Shown here one piece after another: positions 20,023-31,919 of a stretch of 64,000 bases of DNA. Location: NCBI GenBank assembly GCA_029204225.1, contig CM055097.1:73217716-73281715 (forward strand). The letters are read 5' to 3'. The notes under the pieces were generated by a model. The model was given only the letters and a program-made list of their open reading frames with translations, did not search any database and was not told the DNA's origin. The position numbers and the translations under genes were made by a program. Each line of letters begins with the position of its first letter. Positions within the stretch are counted from its first letter, which is position 1. The stretch comes from Diphasiastrum complanatum. Its lineage: Eukaryota; Streptophyta; Lycopodiopsida; Lycopodiales; Lycopodiaceae.

Positions 20023-20230
20023 TGAGAGAGAGAGAGAGAGAGTGAGAGAGCGAGGGAGAGAGAGAGAGAGACAGCGAGGAAGAGAGAGAGAGAGAGAGAG
20101 ACATGGCCCGAGGAAGAGAGAGAGAGAGAGACATGGCCCCTCTGCCGGACATGTGTCATGGTTAGATGTGGGCCATACCCTCTGCCGGACACGTGTCAGT
20201 ATGGGGGGAGAGAGAGAGAGAGAGAGAGGG
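19469..20230. repeat. 760-bp purine-rich low-complexity tract
   Basis: Almost all G and A on the plus strand. (GA)n occurs at about 19475-19513 and 19990-20110. Between them lies a degenerate minisatellite built on gagcgagcagggagag-like units. Long frames on both strands (Ser-Leu repeats on the minus strand, Arg-Glu on the plus) are artefacts of the repeat. Near the right end ctctgccggacaYgtgtca occurs twice (20139 and 20180). Confidence 0.85.
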
Positions 20231-21150
20231 TATGGCCATGCATTGACACGGAAAAAGAATTTTGACACGTGTCGTAGGGCATGTGTTGAAACATGCTGAT
20301 GTGGCGAGACAGATTTCGTGCACCGACTGGCCGGTGGTGTGTACACCGTCTCCGTGTCAAGCGCAAATTGGTGGACCACAATTTTTTCAAAATTGTGGGA
20401 ACATATTAGACTTGTGAATTGGCCCTCTAGAGAATAAAACAAGAGATTGGAGTTACGTATTCCATCAGTTGCAAGTGAGGGCATAAGGTAGGGAGTGTGG
20501 GAAGGAAAAGAAAGAGGATGGAATAGCCGTTTAAAATTTGAGCCCCAAAATTCAGGTACTAGGCTTTAGGCCATACAAAGCGAGTCCTTTTGTTTTTCTT
20601 GTGTGCGGGGCCTCCAAGATTGTTGAACAACACATTTTTTTGAAGGTACCTTGTGCATGAACTGCACAATTGATAACATTTGTCATTTTTGTCGATTTTC
20701 GCATGATGTTATTTGGAATTGATTGCTAGACATCAATTTAGTCATACTAGCAGTTTGATGTGAAATGCTTGGAATAATTTTTGATCCTTAAATATCACGG
20801 GTGAACTATTTTCGTACTCATGGTAAGGACTATACTTATAGCTTGCTCCTATCTATTGAAGGCTTGTGGATGTTCCTAAAACTAGTGTTCGAGATACCAA
20901 TGGAAATCTACATTGTCTTGTTTGACCATTTTCTTTTTTGTTGGCTTGCTTATGGCATATTGAAAATGCTTTTATTTGTTGATTTTTTTATATTATATTT
21001 AAGCAAATTAAAAAAAAAAATTTAATCATATGTCCAACCTTTTGCAGTAGTGACATGATTTTCTATCATAGTGCATGGAAACTCTCTATCCTTAGCTGAC
21101 TATTCCGCTTTTAAATCTCTTTTCGAAAAAAAATAGATGTATTTTTTTGT
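20231..21150. other. no gene seen
   Basis: Short frames only. A 74-codon hydrophobic plus-strand frame at 20801-21025 could encode a membrane helix but has no recognisable family. Confidence 0.35.
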
Positions 21151-21179
21151 ATGCTGAGACTGGGTACAAGTAGAATCAT

Positions 21180-21560
21180 CATCACGAATTTGTGATATAA
21201 ATTTGAGAAACTCTCTGACAATGTTATTGAGCTGTGAGCTTTAATATTAGGAGATACGATTGTTGCTAATTGATCCAAGAGTGATTAAAACTTATTTACG
21301 TGCTCACTCATTGACTCTTCTTTAGACATCCTTACTTAAAAAGTTGATCTCCTCATCTAAAAGTGATCAATAGCATGTCGTGACTCGAATAAATCTTTTA
21401 TGAGCAACTTAGAGATGTTTCAGATTTAGAGTAATAAAGACGAGTTTTTTTTAGCCAATGGAAGACTAGGAATTAAATCACAAAAAACTCCTAAAACCAT
21501 TTTGCTGATTCTTTCTCGAGTTTGTCGATTCTTTTGTATTTAAGACCATCAATGTATTTG
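21180..21560 (-). pseudogene. Copia gag (UBN2-type) relic
   Basis: In shifting minus-strand frames: LFESRHAIDHF, then RMSKEESMSEHVNKF and SLLDQLATIVSPNIKAH, then SITLSESFSNLYHKF. These match the middle of Copia gag (S--EH---F--LL-QLA-IG, L--SLP-SY). There are stops and indels throughout. No LTRs seen. Confidence 0.45.
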
Positions 21561-22566
21561 TTATGAACTATGGATCATGACAATAGGTAATATAATCTAG
21601 GTGGCATTCGGGAGTCAATATTCAAGGTTGATTTTTGATTACTTATAATCTACGTTGCCTAAAGACTAAACATTGATCGCTATCTCTTTTGTGAGTCAAT
21701 TTTTTACTAACCTCTGGACTACCTCTCATTAATCCTTTTCCAACAAAATTATTTTCATTCTAAATCTTTGGATATGATAATCTTTCTTGTTGAATCTTTT
21801 GAGTAGTTTAATCTTTGATGTACATTCCATTTGCTAATGATAGAATTCAGAATTGAATATCTAAAATTTTCACCTACCAATAGGTGTCATGTGCCTAGCT
21901 TCTAGTACCAGCATTAAATATAATAACAATTATAATAACAGACATTTATGTTTATGGCACAAAAGATTCAACAAATTTAACCATAAATAGCCATATACTA
22001 GCCTTGAAACCAAGAGAAAAAATAAAAAATCATCTGAGAATTAGTACCATATAAGTGGATTCATGTGGATTGGGCACGTTTCACAACAAACATCAAAGAG
22101 GGAAGCTTATCCAAATTTTCATCAATCCTAAAAGATCCTAGGCTAGTTAAAGATAAATCTCAAGATGTAATTGATCAAGGTGTAAGGTGTCGAAGCATTT
22201 TTTCAATGTGGAGTCCTATTTATTTCTTTAGTGAAGCAGAACTTGGAACCTTGAAAATAGAGAGCTAACCATGAACAAAAATTTATAAACATCATGATTT
22301 ACAGTTCTGGTTGTGATCCAACCATGCATGTAATTAGAACTTGAGATAGGATATCATGTCTATCTATGAATTTTATTTATGCTAACTTTAACCACTTGAT
22401 TTTGGCCAAATTTCGCTTAACTATATTTAAATATAACCTTAGTAATGTCTAAGCAGATGCTAGATACATATTTTGACTTAACTATATCTAAATGTAACTC
22501 TAGGAATGTCTAACCAATTGTTAAATACACTTTGGATTACGATATTAAAACATACACAAGCTATTT

Positions 22567-23230
22567 TGTATAGGGTAGTGTAGCAATGGTGGTGAGTAGC
22601 CCTCCGCCTGTCAAAAGGGGTTAGAACCACAAGGATAAGAACTCTAACTATGGTTAGTTGCTTGCTTTAGTTGCCATCCACACAATCTAACACTAGCCCA
22701 CTCTAACTCTATCACAAACTAACATTAAGCACATGCATCATTCTTGATAGTAGTGAGGAGGTAAGAGAGACATATTAGAGAGAGAGGAGGTAGCTCGTAT
22801 GCATTTGCTTTTATCTAATGTAGAAACTTTTTAAGGATAAACAATGAAATGACAAAGCACAAACAATGGAAAGCTTCAAGCAAAAAAGCAATAGACACAA
22901 AGCAAGCTCATGAGGATGCTAGATTCACCAGAATGGTAGAGTATCCTCCTCTCAATTAGCATGTGAAATGAGGTACAAGAGGAGTCTTTTTATTTTTGGG
23001 GAGACCTTTGCCCCTTGGTTTCTATTGGCTATTTCAAGAAAGGGAGGATTGGAATCCTAACTCTTAAAAAAAAATACACTTCAATCTATGTTGCACAAAG
23101 AAGCACACCCCACCTACCACCATTTTAACTTTGACTACTAATTAGAACTTAACAGATTTTATTTAATTTAAACTTTGGACCCTTTTACATTATTTTAATT
23201 ACATGGCCCAATTCTAGTTTATTTTAAACA
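22567..23230 (-). repeat. Gypsy 3' LTR
   Basis: Pairs with 25805-26415 (shared blocks such as gccctccgcctgtcaaaagg and gttagttgcttgctttag). The outer boundary starts TGTA; the inner boundary is uncertain. Confidence 0.7.
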
Positions 23231-23394
23231 CAATATTTTATAAGTGCTCATTGGGCTATGGGCTTACGCACGCAGGATGCCACGGCCCTCGCAACTTATT
23301 TTCTACTTCCGGCTATTTTTATTTATTTACAGGAATCAAATTTGATAAGTATTTTGAGTCAGAATGTGTACACACAGATCATCTAAGAAAATCT

Positions 23395-25150
23395 CTAAAA
23401 ATTTTTACAGGTATTCTTTGAATGCCGCTTGAATGACTCTCTGGAATGTACTAGGGGCATTGCAAAGACCGAATGACATTACTTTATAGGCATAAGTTAC
23501 CCATTCACTGGCGAATGCTGTCTTATGTTGATCTTCCGACGTTATCTTCACTTGATTGTAGCCGCTGAAGCCGTCCAGAAAATTGTAAGCTTCTACTCCA
23601 GCTACTCGATCCAGAACACTTTATGTGAAAGTTAAGGAAAAATGATCTTTCTTTGTAATTGCATTTAACGCTTTTAGATTTACATAGATTCACATTTTGC
23701 CTTTCTTTTGGGTACGATGACTATTGGCGATACCCATTATGTATGTCCGATTTCATAAATAAATGTTCATGCAAAACAATTTTTGTTTTTCACAAACAAA
23801 GTACGTAGCCGTGTGAACTGAGTGGGTGTCAATTGTTCTCCCACATAAACAGTCTTCTCCTCTTCGTCTGGCTCTGTTAGATTCATCGGTTGTGTCCGTG
23901 CAAGTCCTTCGAATACTTGTTCCTTAGTTTCCTGATCCTTCTTATCAGGCTCTCTTTGCGCTTTTGGCAGCATAGTTACCATGTCGTCTATGGTATAATT
24001 TTTGGAGGTTTTTGGCATCTCGTGAACTGGCGCTCGACAAGATTCTTCCTTCAACAGGTTGATCGCTGTGGACTTCCAGTCATCTGTGATGATGACGCTG
24101 CGTCTGGTTCCAATCGGATAGATTATGGAGACCAATACTTTCTTTTTCTCTTTTCTATCAACACGATTGGATACATCCTTGTTATCCTTTTGGGAAATTG
24201 GCTTGATATTCGCTTTGTGGTTGCAAATATCTACATTAACCATAGCTATCGCTTCTTCCGGTAGATCGCTCGGATCACCTGATTGTAGTGTTGTTTTATT
24301 TGATTCTTCTTAGTGGTAGATGCCTTGGGTGGTTCCACCTTGGAAACTTTAGCTATTGGCGATTTCTGTGGAGGTTGAGCTGGTATCTTTCTCATTCCAT
24401 ACTGATCAGGATCCAAATGTTGTAGGATTTGTTCATCTGTCAGCTCAGCTTCTTCATTGTATGAAAAGGTACCAAATCATCTTCAACTTGCTCGGGTATA
24501 GGTTCCGCTGCTGCTAACCATGCCACGTTGATCATGTTCATCCCATAAGTTATCGGTGTCTTTAGGGTGTAACCCTTTGGTGAAGATGTGCTGGGTTCTA
24601 TATCTGATTTTGGATGACATGCATGCCCAACCATACAGTCAACTATGGCTAATGCTTCCGTTTAACACACAATATCAATCTGAGAATCGTAATGAACTCC
24701 CTTGGCTTGCCTTGGGCGATCAATGCTGTGATCTGTGGTGGACGAACCGTCATCAGCCTTGGGTGTAATGGGTTTCACCGCCCAAGTGGTTGGATCTACC
24801 TTTACAGCCTGTTCTCTATTTTCGAAGGTGAGTTTTCTGGTCCCTCAGTTGTGAACTACTTGCGCGACTCTCAACCAAGGTCTTCCCAATAAGACTCGAT
24901 AGGCAGAAGGAGATTCGAGAATTTTCATCACCACAAAGGTAACCACAAATTGCACTTATGCTATCTTTACCGAGATGTCTTCAACTACACCTCTTGGTTT
25001 CACACAAGATTGATCAGCTAGTTTGATAGCAATCTTGCTGGTTTTAGTCCCTGTAAGCCCCATTTTTGTACACTGTTTTAGTAATATTGGAAGTAGTTTT
25101 TGATCGAACTAGGTTGTCAATTGTTCCATCTGCTGTTCTTTTTAGCACTT
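23395..25150 (-). pseudogene. Gypsy protease to reverse transcriptase relic
   Basis: Minus strand, in order. Retropepsin-like region at about 25055-24790: KIAIKLADQS, VKPRGVVEDISVKI, LLGRPWLRVAQVVHN. A connecting region at 24243-23767 is open for 158 codons and ends LTPTQFTRLRTLFVKNKNCFA, as before Gypsy RTs. RT fingers and palm at 23760-23395: WVSPIVIVPKRKAKCE, NLKALNAITKKDHF, EAYNFLDGFSGYNQVKI, HKTAFASEWVTYAYKVMSFG, LCNAPSTFQRVI. Stops in the protease and a frameshift in RT inactivate it. The frame is cut before the YVDD box. Confidence 0.8.
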
Positions 25151-25188
25151 TGAATCTTCTTATAGTTTACTAGAATAAGATGAACTTT

Positions 25189-25412
25189 TGTAGACTCGTT
25201 TGTGAGCTTATCTCAATGAGATCTAGCTACAGGAGGTCTGCGAGAGTTAGTTGCCACAAAAACTGCAAAAAAATACTATCTTCGAAGGTTCTGGCTTCAA
25301 TTCGGCTCTTCTGGGACTTGGAAACTCTCGCATGGGGTCTTCCACTACAAAGTATCTCTTGTAGACTCGTCTGTGAGCTTGTCTCAATGAGATCTAGCTA
25401 CTGGAGATCGGA
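25189..25412. repeat. duplicated 45-bp segment inside Gypsy leader
   Basis: tagactcgt(t/c)tgtgagctt followed by ctcaatgagatctagctac occurs at 25189-25231 and 25361-25403, 172 bp apart. Confidence 0.7.
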
Positions 25413-25804
25413 CAAAGGTTACTGACTCTCGCAGGCTTCTATACAGGGCTGGGACAGTGTCCTTAGGCTGCTGCCAATCGTGCGAGAGTTAGTTTCAAGT
25501 GGATAGGGAGAATTTAAAATCTGATGACCGTTTTAACTCACTTTCCCTCCAAAATTGCAAATTTTTCGGTTTTTTGAGATTTTTCGGTGAGTGTGATAAT
25601 ATGCCAAGCCCTTAGAGGCTGTTTCAGGTCTCCACTACCTCCAAACACCTCCTCCACTAGCTTCCAACAGATCAATGACAAACAAACAAACAAAAACAAG
25701 TCTAAACTATCCCCAATCCACCTAAAACTCACTAATATAGACAAAAACAACTAAAATGACAACTATACTAGTTAGTAAAGGTTTATCCTCGACAAAGGTG
25801 CCAC

Positions 25805-26415
25805 TGTAGGGTGTAGCAATGATGGTGAGCAGCCCTCCGCCTGTCAAAAGGGTTTAGAACCACAAGGATAGGAATTCTAACTATGGTTAGTTGCTTGCTT
25901 TAGTTGCCATCCATACAATCTAACACTAGCCCACTCTAACTCTACCACAAACTAACATTAACCACATGCATAATTCTTGATAGTAGTGAAAGGAGGTAAG
26001 AGAGAGAGAGATTAGAGGGATGTATCTTATAAGCATTTGCTTTTATCTAATGGAGAAACTTTTATAAGCATAAACAATGAAATGACAAAGCATAAACAAT
26101 GGAAAGCTTCAACCAAAAAAGCAATAGACACAAAGCAAGCTCACGAGGATGCTAGATTCTGAAATGGCAGCGTTTCTTCCTCTCAATTAGCATGTGAAAT
26201 GATAAACAAGAGGTGTCTTTTTATCTTTGGACTTTGGTTTCTATTGGCTACTTCAAGAAAGGGAGGATTGCAATACTAGCCTTTTAAAAGAAACACAATT
26301 TAGCTACCACCATTTTGACTTTGACTACTAATTAGAACTTAACAAAACTTATTTAACCTAAACTTTGGGCCCTTTTACATTATTTAAATTACATGGTCCA
26401 AGTCTAGTTTATTGT
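25805..26415 (-). repeat. Gypsy 5' LTR
   Basis: Begins TGTAGGG next to the primer-binding site. Homology to 22567-23230 is lost near 26415. Confidence 0.7.
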
Positions 26416-27312
26416 TTCAATTCCATCAAGTTTGTGGCAATTTTGACTTCTAGAAATCAAGAATTCATGGTTCTCAGCCCATATTGCTTCATAGGATCTG
26501 TATGAAGGCTTCATGGAACTCTTAGAGACCATTTAAGACTGTTTGGATCATCACTTTTAGGCTTGGTTGGGTGTTTGCATGATTTCAGACAGATTGGGCT
26601 TGAAAAAGTGCGTCCTCCTACAGGTTTTTTGGCTGTTCTGAACTCACACGTGTGAATCCTAGGTGGCGGGCTAACATGACAAGAGTCTTGTTCACTAGTT
26701 CTCCCTATGTACTGAGCTTTACAGCACTCAATTTGGTGTTCTGTAGCCAAAGTTATGATCATCTGAAGTTTTGCAATTTTGTGAGCAAAATTGGTAGAAT
26801 TTCAAATTGCATGCAAGTCAATTTTCTATTTTGAGGTTCTGTGCTTGCATGGAATGTTTGCATGTTGATTCTCAGAGTGATTCTGACATGCATGTGTGGC
26901 TTAGATATGTTTTGAGTGGTTATACGTATGTACTTTGACTGATAGATACAAAACTAAGTTTTATAGCTAACTAGATTTTACGTAAAATTTCGTAATAGTA
27001 AAAAATCGGTTTAATGTCGCATGTCTTGCATGCCTGATGGACATTAATGCAGTAAGGTTAGGAATTGAACAGTGTATCGAATTTTTGATTTCGATTGCTT
27101 AATAACTGATAGTGGTTTTTTACGAGTTACTAAAAACGTAAATTTTAAAAAAGTGCGAAAACTGAATTTTTTTTTAGTTTTTTCTAGTTTCCTGAATTAT
27201 CTATGAAATTGACTAAAAATAGTGATTGGACTATGCTGGAGTCAATTTCAGTCGGTTTTGGTCAACTGTACTTCACTATAAGTTAATCTGATATTGACTA
27301 GAGAGAGCTTAA
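26416..27312. other. no gene seen
   Basis: AT-rich. Contains the palindrome cacacgtgtg at 26645-26654, also present in several LTRs in this window, so part of this may be a decayed LTR. Confidence 0.35.
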
Positions 27313-27314
27313 TC

Positions 27315-27380
27315 ACTAACACGATGAAAGCAATAGACTAACACGATGAAAGCAATAGACTAACACAATGAAAGCAATAA
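27315..27380. repeat. 22-bp tandem repeat, three copies
   Basis: Unit actaacacgatgaaagcaat plus ag; the copies start at 27315, 27337 and 27359. One substitution in the third. Confidence 0.85.
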
Positions 27381-27599
27381 CAAAGAAACACTATGCAAAA
27401 AACTAGAAGGAAGATGATTGACCATTTTTGTCCTGATTTGTTAATCTTACCTAATCCTAGAGTTTTGCCAAGTTGGTGGCTAGGTTGGTTATCCACCTCC
27501 ATGATTCAAGGAATTTGGTCCTATAATTTAGGAATTATGACCAAACAAACCTAACTAACCATATTAATGATATCTAACCTATCTAGGATAGCCTACACA

Positions 27600-28295
27600 A
27601 GTGGAAACATGGAATCACAAATGTGGGATCCACCTATGTATAATCTACGTGGTTTTGATCAAGCTAGATTTGCCAATTTTTGGCAATTTCTCACACTCAA
27701 AAGGCAATGAGCATATGTTGTGCAAACGCTATAAAGCATTGTATGGATTGAAACAATCACCAAGGGCATGGTTTCAGAGAATTAATTCTTTCTTTATAAA
27801 TCATAGTATTAAACTGAGCTCTTATGGTTTAAGTGTATGCTTTAAGATTTTAGAAATTTCTTATATTATTGTTACGTTGTATATTTAATGATACATTGCT
27901 TTTTGGACAATGACGTCAAACTTAAGGAAGTAAAAGCTATGTTGTCAAATGAATTTGATGTGATAGATTCATAAAAGCATAGTTCTTTCTTGGCATCCAA
28001 ATTCATAGAGACGTGACCAATAGACTTATTATATAAGTCAACAATGATCCATTAATAATCTATTACATGACTATGACTTTCAAAATTGTAAATTTGTAGA
28101 TTTTCTAATGGATCTAGGCATGGAACAGTCTTAAGGATCATTGTCCTCAAACAGATGCAGAAAAAGAACGAAGGATTACCAATTTCACTAAGTTATTGGA
28201 TCTCTCATGTATGCCATGATATGTACCAAATTTGACATTGCTTATGCAGTTAGCACACTAAGCTATAAGCATCAAAAGCATCAAATGATCTTCAA
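27600..28295 (+). pseudogene. Copia reverse transcriptase / RNase H start relic
   Basis: The plus strand reads LCKRYKALYGLKQSPRAWFQ then INSFF and IIVTLYI, with the catalytic YVDD changed (frame runs into a stop and NDTLLF). Further on come VKAMLSNEFDVID and FLGIQIHRDV (27930-28015), then GSLMYAMICTKFDIAYAVST (28196-28260). These are consecutive Copia RT and connection motifs, broken by several stops and shifts. No LTR pair was identified. Confidence 0.75.
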
Positions 28296-28482
28296 GATCA
28301 AAGCTCCAAACAATACAACTAGTGAGGAAATTCTTCTAGAAAGTTAGAAACTACCACATCTATGTTCTAAAAAATAGTTCGACAGACTTGCAACTCTTAT
28401 TGTAGCTAAACAACTATTGCATGCCCGATCCATAACATTTTCAATTCGTTTTGAGGCACACGCACAAATCCACGAGACAGAG

Positions 28483-28510
28483 TTCCGGGACAGAGTTTCT
28501 TGTCCCGGAA
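28483..28510. repeat. perfect 10-bp-stem hairpin
   Basis: ttccgggaca, 8-nt loop, tgtcccggaa. It stands at the start of a GC-richer stretch (28440-28930) that has no recognisable coding. Confidence 0.8.
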
Positions 28511-29700
28511 TGTCCACGATCCAGAACGGATTCCTCCTAGATCGCGTTTCGCTGTGTAATAGATCCTAACACCACAGTAGGGCAAACACTAACTGATCCA
28601 CCCAACCTTGCCTACTCCCTGATATGGAGCAAGCCCCTCCTAGCCTAGTGTGAGGCTTGGTAGCATGCATACTGCCAAGTGTTAGCCACGTGGCAGCTGA
28701 CTGCACGTCGGGACCCAACATGGGGCCCTATCCTGCTGACAGGGTTGTGTTAGGCCCGCCACGGCTATGGACCGTGTCGGGGCACACTACTCACACTGCC
28801 TTGGCCTATTGGTCGTGTACGCTCTGGACACTAACTGTGGTATCTGGCCTCCTGTGTTCTCTAAGGTTTGGCACTGGTTACGTGCTTGTAACACGCTGCA
28901 ACTCAGGTTTGAGTACACATTGTTCTTGATTGGTCTTGCTAGAAGTCTAAACCATTAAGATCCATCATTATTAACAAATAAGTGTATTGTGCTGAATGCA
29001 CAAGTGTAAGGTCACTCAACCCAATATTCAAGTTGAAGAAATAGTGGATGATGATATTTATTTCAAGAAAGTGAACATCAATCAATCAAGATTTAGAACA
29101 TATTTTTCTTATTCGTCGTTAGTAGGTCATCAAAGTTGATCTATCCAAACCTTCCATGCCATAAGGTAATGGTCATGCGACACTTGCAACATTTGTTTTG
29201 AATAAAAAAAATCGCTTTTGTCTTGGCACCATCTGAACAATATTTGGTCAATCCAATCATTCCAAGAGAAAGGCTTAAAATGGCCATCAAAGAATTTGTT
29301 GGTCACCTTAAGGCGCCTGAAATTTTTTCGAGCTTCCGCGGAAGCTATCCGTCCTTCCACAACCCTCCTGATCTCATATACGAAAGCCAATAGACCGAGT
29401 TGCAATTGCAGCATCTATGTTTGAGTGATTTTGATGATCTACATAGTTAATTGAATGATAATGAAGTGATTTGCCATCCTAGAAACATCTACTGTTGCTT
29501 TGATTGCTTGATCATATTGATTCTAGGAGCAATTGCCACATAGTCAATTTAGATGCACTTAATATAGCCTAAATCTGAAGCTAGTCTTGATTTATTTGGT
29601 GATTTTTTAAACTCCAATACTCGATTGGTCTTGTTAGATGTCTACCATTATTCTCAAAGTTGATGCATTATATGTAATTTGTATTTTGTCAATTTCACGT
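28511..29700. other. no recognised gene
   Basis: 28,560-28,930 is unusually GC-rich for the area and may be a decayed LTR. A 94-codon minus-strand frame (29130-29414: FDGHFKPFSWNDWIDQILFR) is protein-like but matches no family I know. Confidence 0.3.
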
Positions 29701-29764
29701 GTACTTCAATAAGATTTAATATTAATTTTGTTCGTATATTACAGATCAAATATCTTTATCACGA

Positions 29765-30475
29765 TCAACCAACAAATATGTCATCTGTTGAAGAAATGTC
29801 TCGAAACAGGTATTTATATGTAGTATTTATGAAATAATATGTACTTTTGATATGGACATGTAGCATTGTGTGTTGCATATGACATTTTTTTTGTGTGTTA
29901 ATGCTCAAAGCACAACGCCTCCACGAGATTTCGAAAAATTAAAAAGGATGGAAGCTTATCAAAAAGGCAAATCACGAAAAAGAGTGCAAATGATTCATCG
30001 AGTACTTAGTGGAGGATCATCGTCATCAAGTTCTAGCACTCAACCTCGACAAAGAACTACTGTACTATATATTTGTAATTATTAAAAATTTGAGAACAGA
30101 TTAATTGCAAATCTTTTTTTGCATCAACAAGCTAACCATTCTTATGTTTGTCACATGAAATTAGTATAAAAAAGAGTACGACGAAAAGATATATTGTGAG
30201 TGTAAGAAATACAAATGATTTAAAATTCGACCAAGACGAATTGTGGCACAACATTTGTGGAAGTTTGGAAAGCATGTTGAGGAGCTTGATGTGGTTTTGG
30301 AGGTATATTTTATTTGCTTAGTACTAGTCTTTATCATACACAATGTTTTTGAAAAAAAAGACTTATGCATGTATATTTTTTCTCTCTTGCAGAATAGTAC
30401 ATTGGTGTCAACCTCTTGCACAATTGATAATCTTATCAACAAGATAAAAAATATTGATTTTGGATAATCTTTGGC
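29765..30475 (+). pseudogene. possible CACTA transposase-associated exons
   Basis: 30168-30297 reads DEKIYCECKKYK, then a stop, then FKIRPRRIVAQHLWKFGKHV. This resembles the C-x-C-x2-C, V--HL---G pattern of the plant transposase-associated domain that precedes CACTA TNP2-type transposases. It is followed by gtatat, an intron-like AT-rich stretch and ctcttgcag, then LVSTSCTIDNLINKI. A further exon-like piece at 29910-30080 reads RDFEKLKRMEAYQKGKSRKR and a Ser-rich run. The call is tentative. Confidence 0.35.
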
Positions 30476-30974
30476 ATTGGACGAAGATCTAGTCGATGAT
30501 TTTATTGATGAGGTCACTGGTGACTACACACCGAGTAAATGCATATTTCTATGTCTCATATATCCACTCACTCCTCCAGTCTTGACATTGATCTTGCTTT
30601 AATGGATTCTGATCATCTCATAGTGTCATCACACCTAGATTGTATCCAATCCACAATACCTTGTAAAAATCCTATCCCAAGCTCTATCCATCTCATGATG
30701 TCACCACATACAAATATTGTGCATCCCATCACACCCAACGTAAATCGTACAGATTCTTCTATCTTAGCTACGCCATTAAAAAAAAGAACACGACTTGGAG
30801 GAATGATATAGCAGACAATGACCAGCAATCATATCCAAACTCCACCCGAATTGATTTCGTTCGTAACTATTTTTGCTTCACGTATTGTCTCGCTTCGTGA
30901 TTACATCACTTCTGCAATATCAGAACTGGTTCAAGTTTTGCTTCGTTTCATTCCATTTCATTTCGTTTCATTTC

Positions 30975-31915
30975 ATTATGGAGCTTGACTGATTGCCCAA
31001 TTTCTCCATCAAAAGCATCCATGTCTGTATTGCATGAAGGATTGCTACAATATGAATTTGGGATGACCAAATACCCAACACGAGAAGCAGAAGATCCAAA
31101 TATGAAAAGTGTGCTGCCAATTCCATTAATACATGTTCAAATATGCACATTGCATGCTGAGGTTTGTATTATTGAAAAACTTATTTATCTGTATATTCTT
31201 TTTGCATGGAATCATAAACTGGAGTCTTTGGCTAAAGTAGCTATCAAGAGGCTGGAAGAAGTTCTTTCAAATGCATGACTACATAAAGGGAATGTCCCCA
31301 TTGAAAAAAATGACAGACTCTCTGGAAAAGCAAGAAGATTCTTATCCAAATTGGAGGTGCTAAAGCAAGAAAGTTCTTATCCAATCACACATGCAAAGAA
31401 TCTAGTGTCAGATACGAAATTTGGAAAGAAATTATTCAAGCCACATGAACATTGAAAGTAAGTGATCAAGTGAAAAAGAGACAAGTATGGAACATTTTAG
31501 ACAAACTCATAGGTGTTATCAAGAAAGAAAACCTGTCATCAAAAGATATGTGGACTTTGCAAAATCATTGTACCACATTTGTAAAATCTGTATGAGATTC
31601 TTGGGGAGAAGAACATGTTACACATTACATGGTACTGATCAATTTCATTATATGGTATCTCATTCATGATTATATTGATTTCTGCTGATCTTACCAATTT
31701 CAACTAATTTCAACTCTTGTTTGTAACACATCTTTCTTCATCATGCAACTTATTTTGCAAAGGAATATGGGGGCTTAAGTATCTGGTCATCACAACGCAT
31801 GGAAAAATCACATTGGCAAGTAAGCACATTTCATAGAGCTACAAATCATGGTGGACATAATTCAAAAAATAAATATTTAGTACAACTATTCCAGTGGTTT
31901 ACAAATGGACACAAT
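30975..31915 (+). pseudogene. unrecognised transposase-like protein relic, copy X
   Basis: The plus strand reads HPCLYCMKD in one frame (31014-31040) and, in another, VLPIPLIHVQICTLHAEV, IIEKLIYLYILFAWN, VAIKRLEEVLSNA, LHKGNV, then RLSGKARRFLSKL, KRQVWNILDKLIGVIKKENL and EEHVTHYMVLINFIIWYLIH. Finally FAKEYGGLSIWSSQRMEKSH and FHRATNHGGHNSKNKYLVQL (31755-31905). There are stops at 31276 and elsewhere. The same protein recurs at 62.1-63.96 kb. The Cys-x2-Cys pair followed by C-x-LH and a helical region is reminiscent of RNase-H-fold transposases with a zinc insertion, but I cannot name the family. Confidence 0.5.
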
Positions 31916-31919
31916 TTAA

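Larger units (their letters stand above)
22567..26415 (-). mobile_element. internally deleted Ty3/Gypsy element with diverged LTRs
   Basis: Two direct repeats of about 610-660 bp (22567-23230 and 25805-26415) flank 2.6 kb of minus-strand Gypsy coding. A primer-binding site (tggcacctttgtcgagga on the minus strand, 25786-25803) abuts the right repeat with a 1-nt gap. Its sequence resembles the tggcgcc-type sites of plant Gypsy elements. The interior goes from protease through the front half of RT, then straight to the left LTR. The RT catalytic box, RNase H and integrase are missing. LTRs differ at many sites and by indels, so insertion is old. Confidence 0.75.

Noticed and set aside
19435-20484. 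Long minus-strand frame of 349 codons, Ser/Leu and Arg/Pro rich, and overlapping long frames on both strands
   Set aside because: Produced by the purine-rich repeat, which lacks stops in many frames. No domain or real composition.
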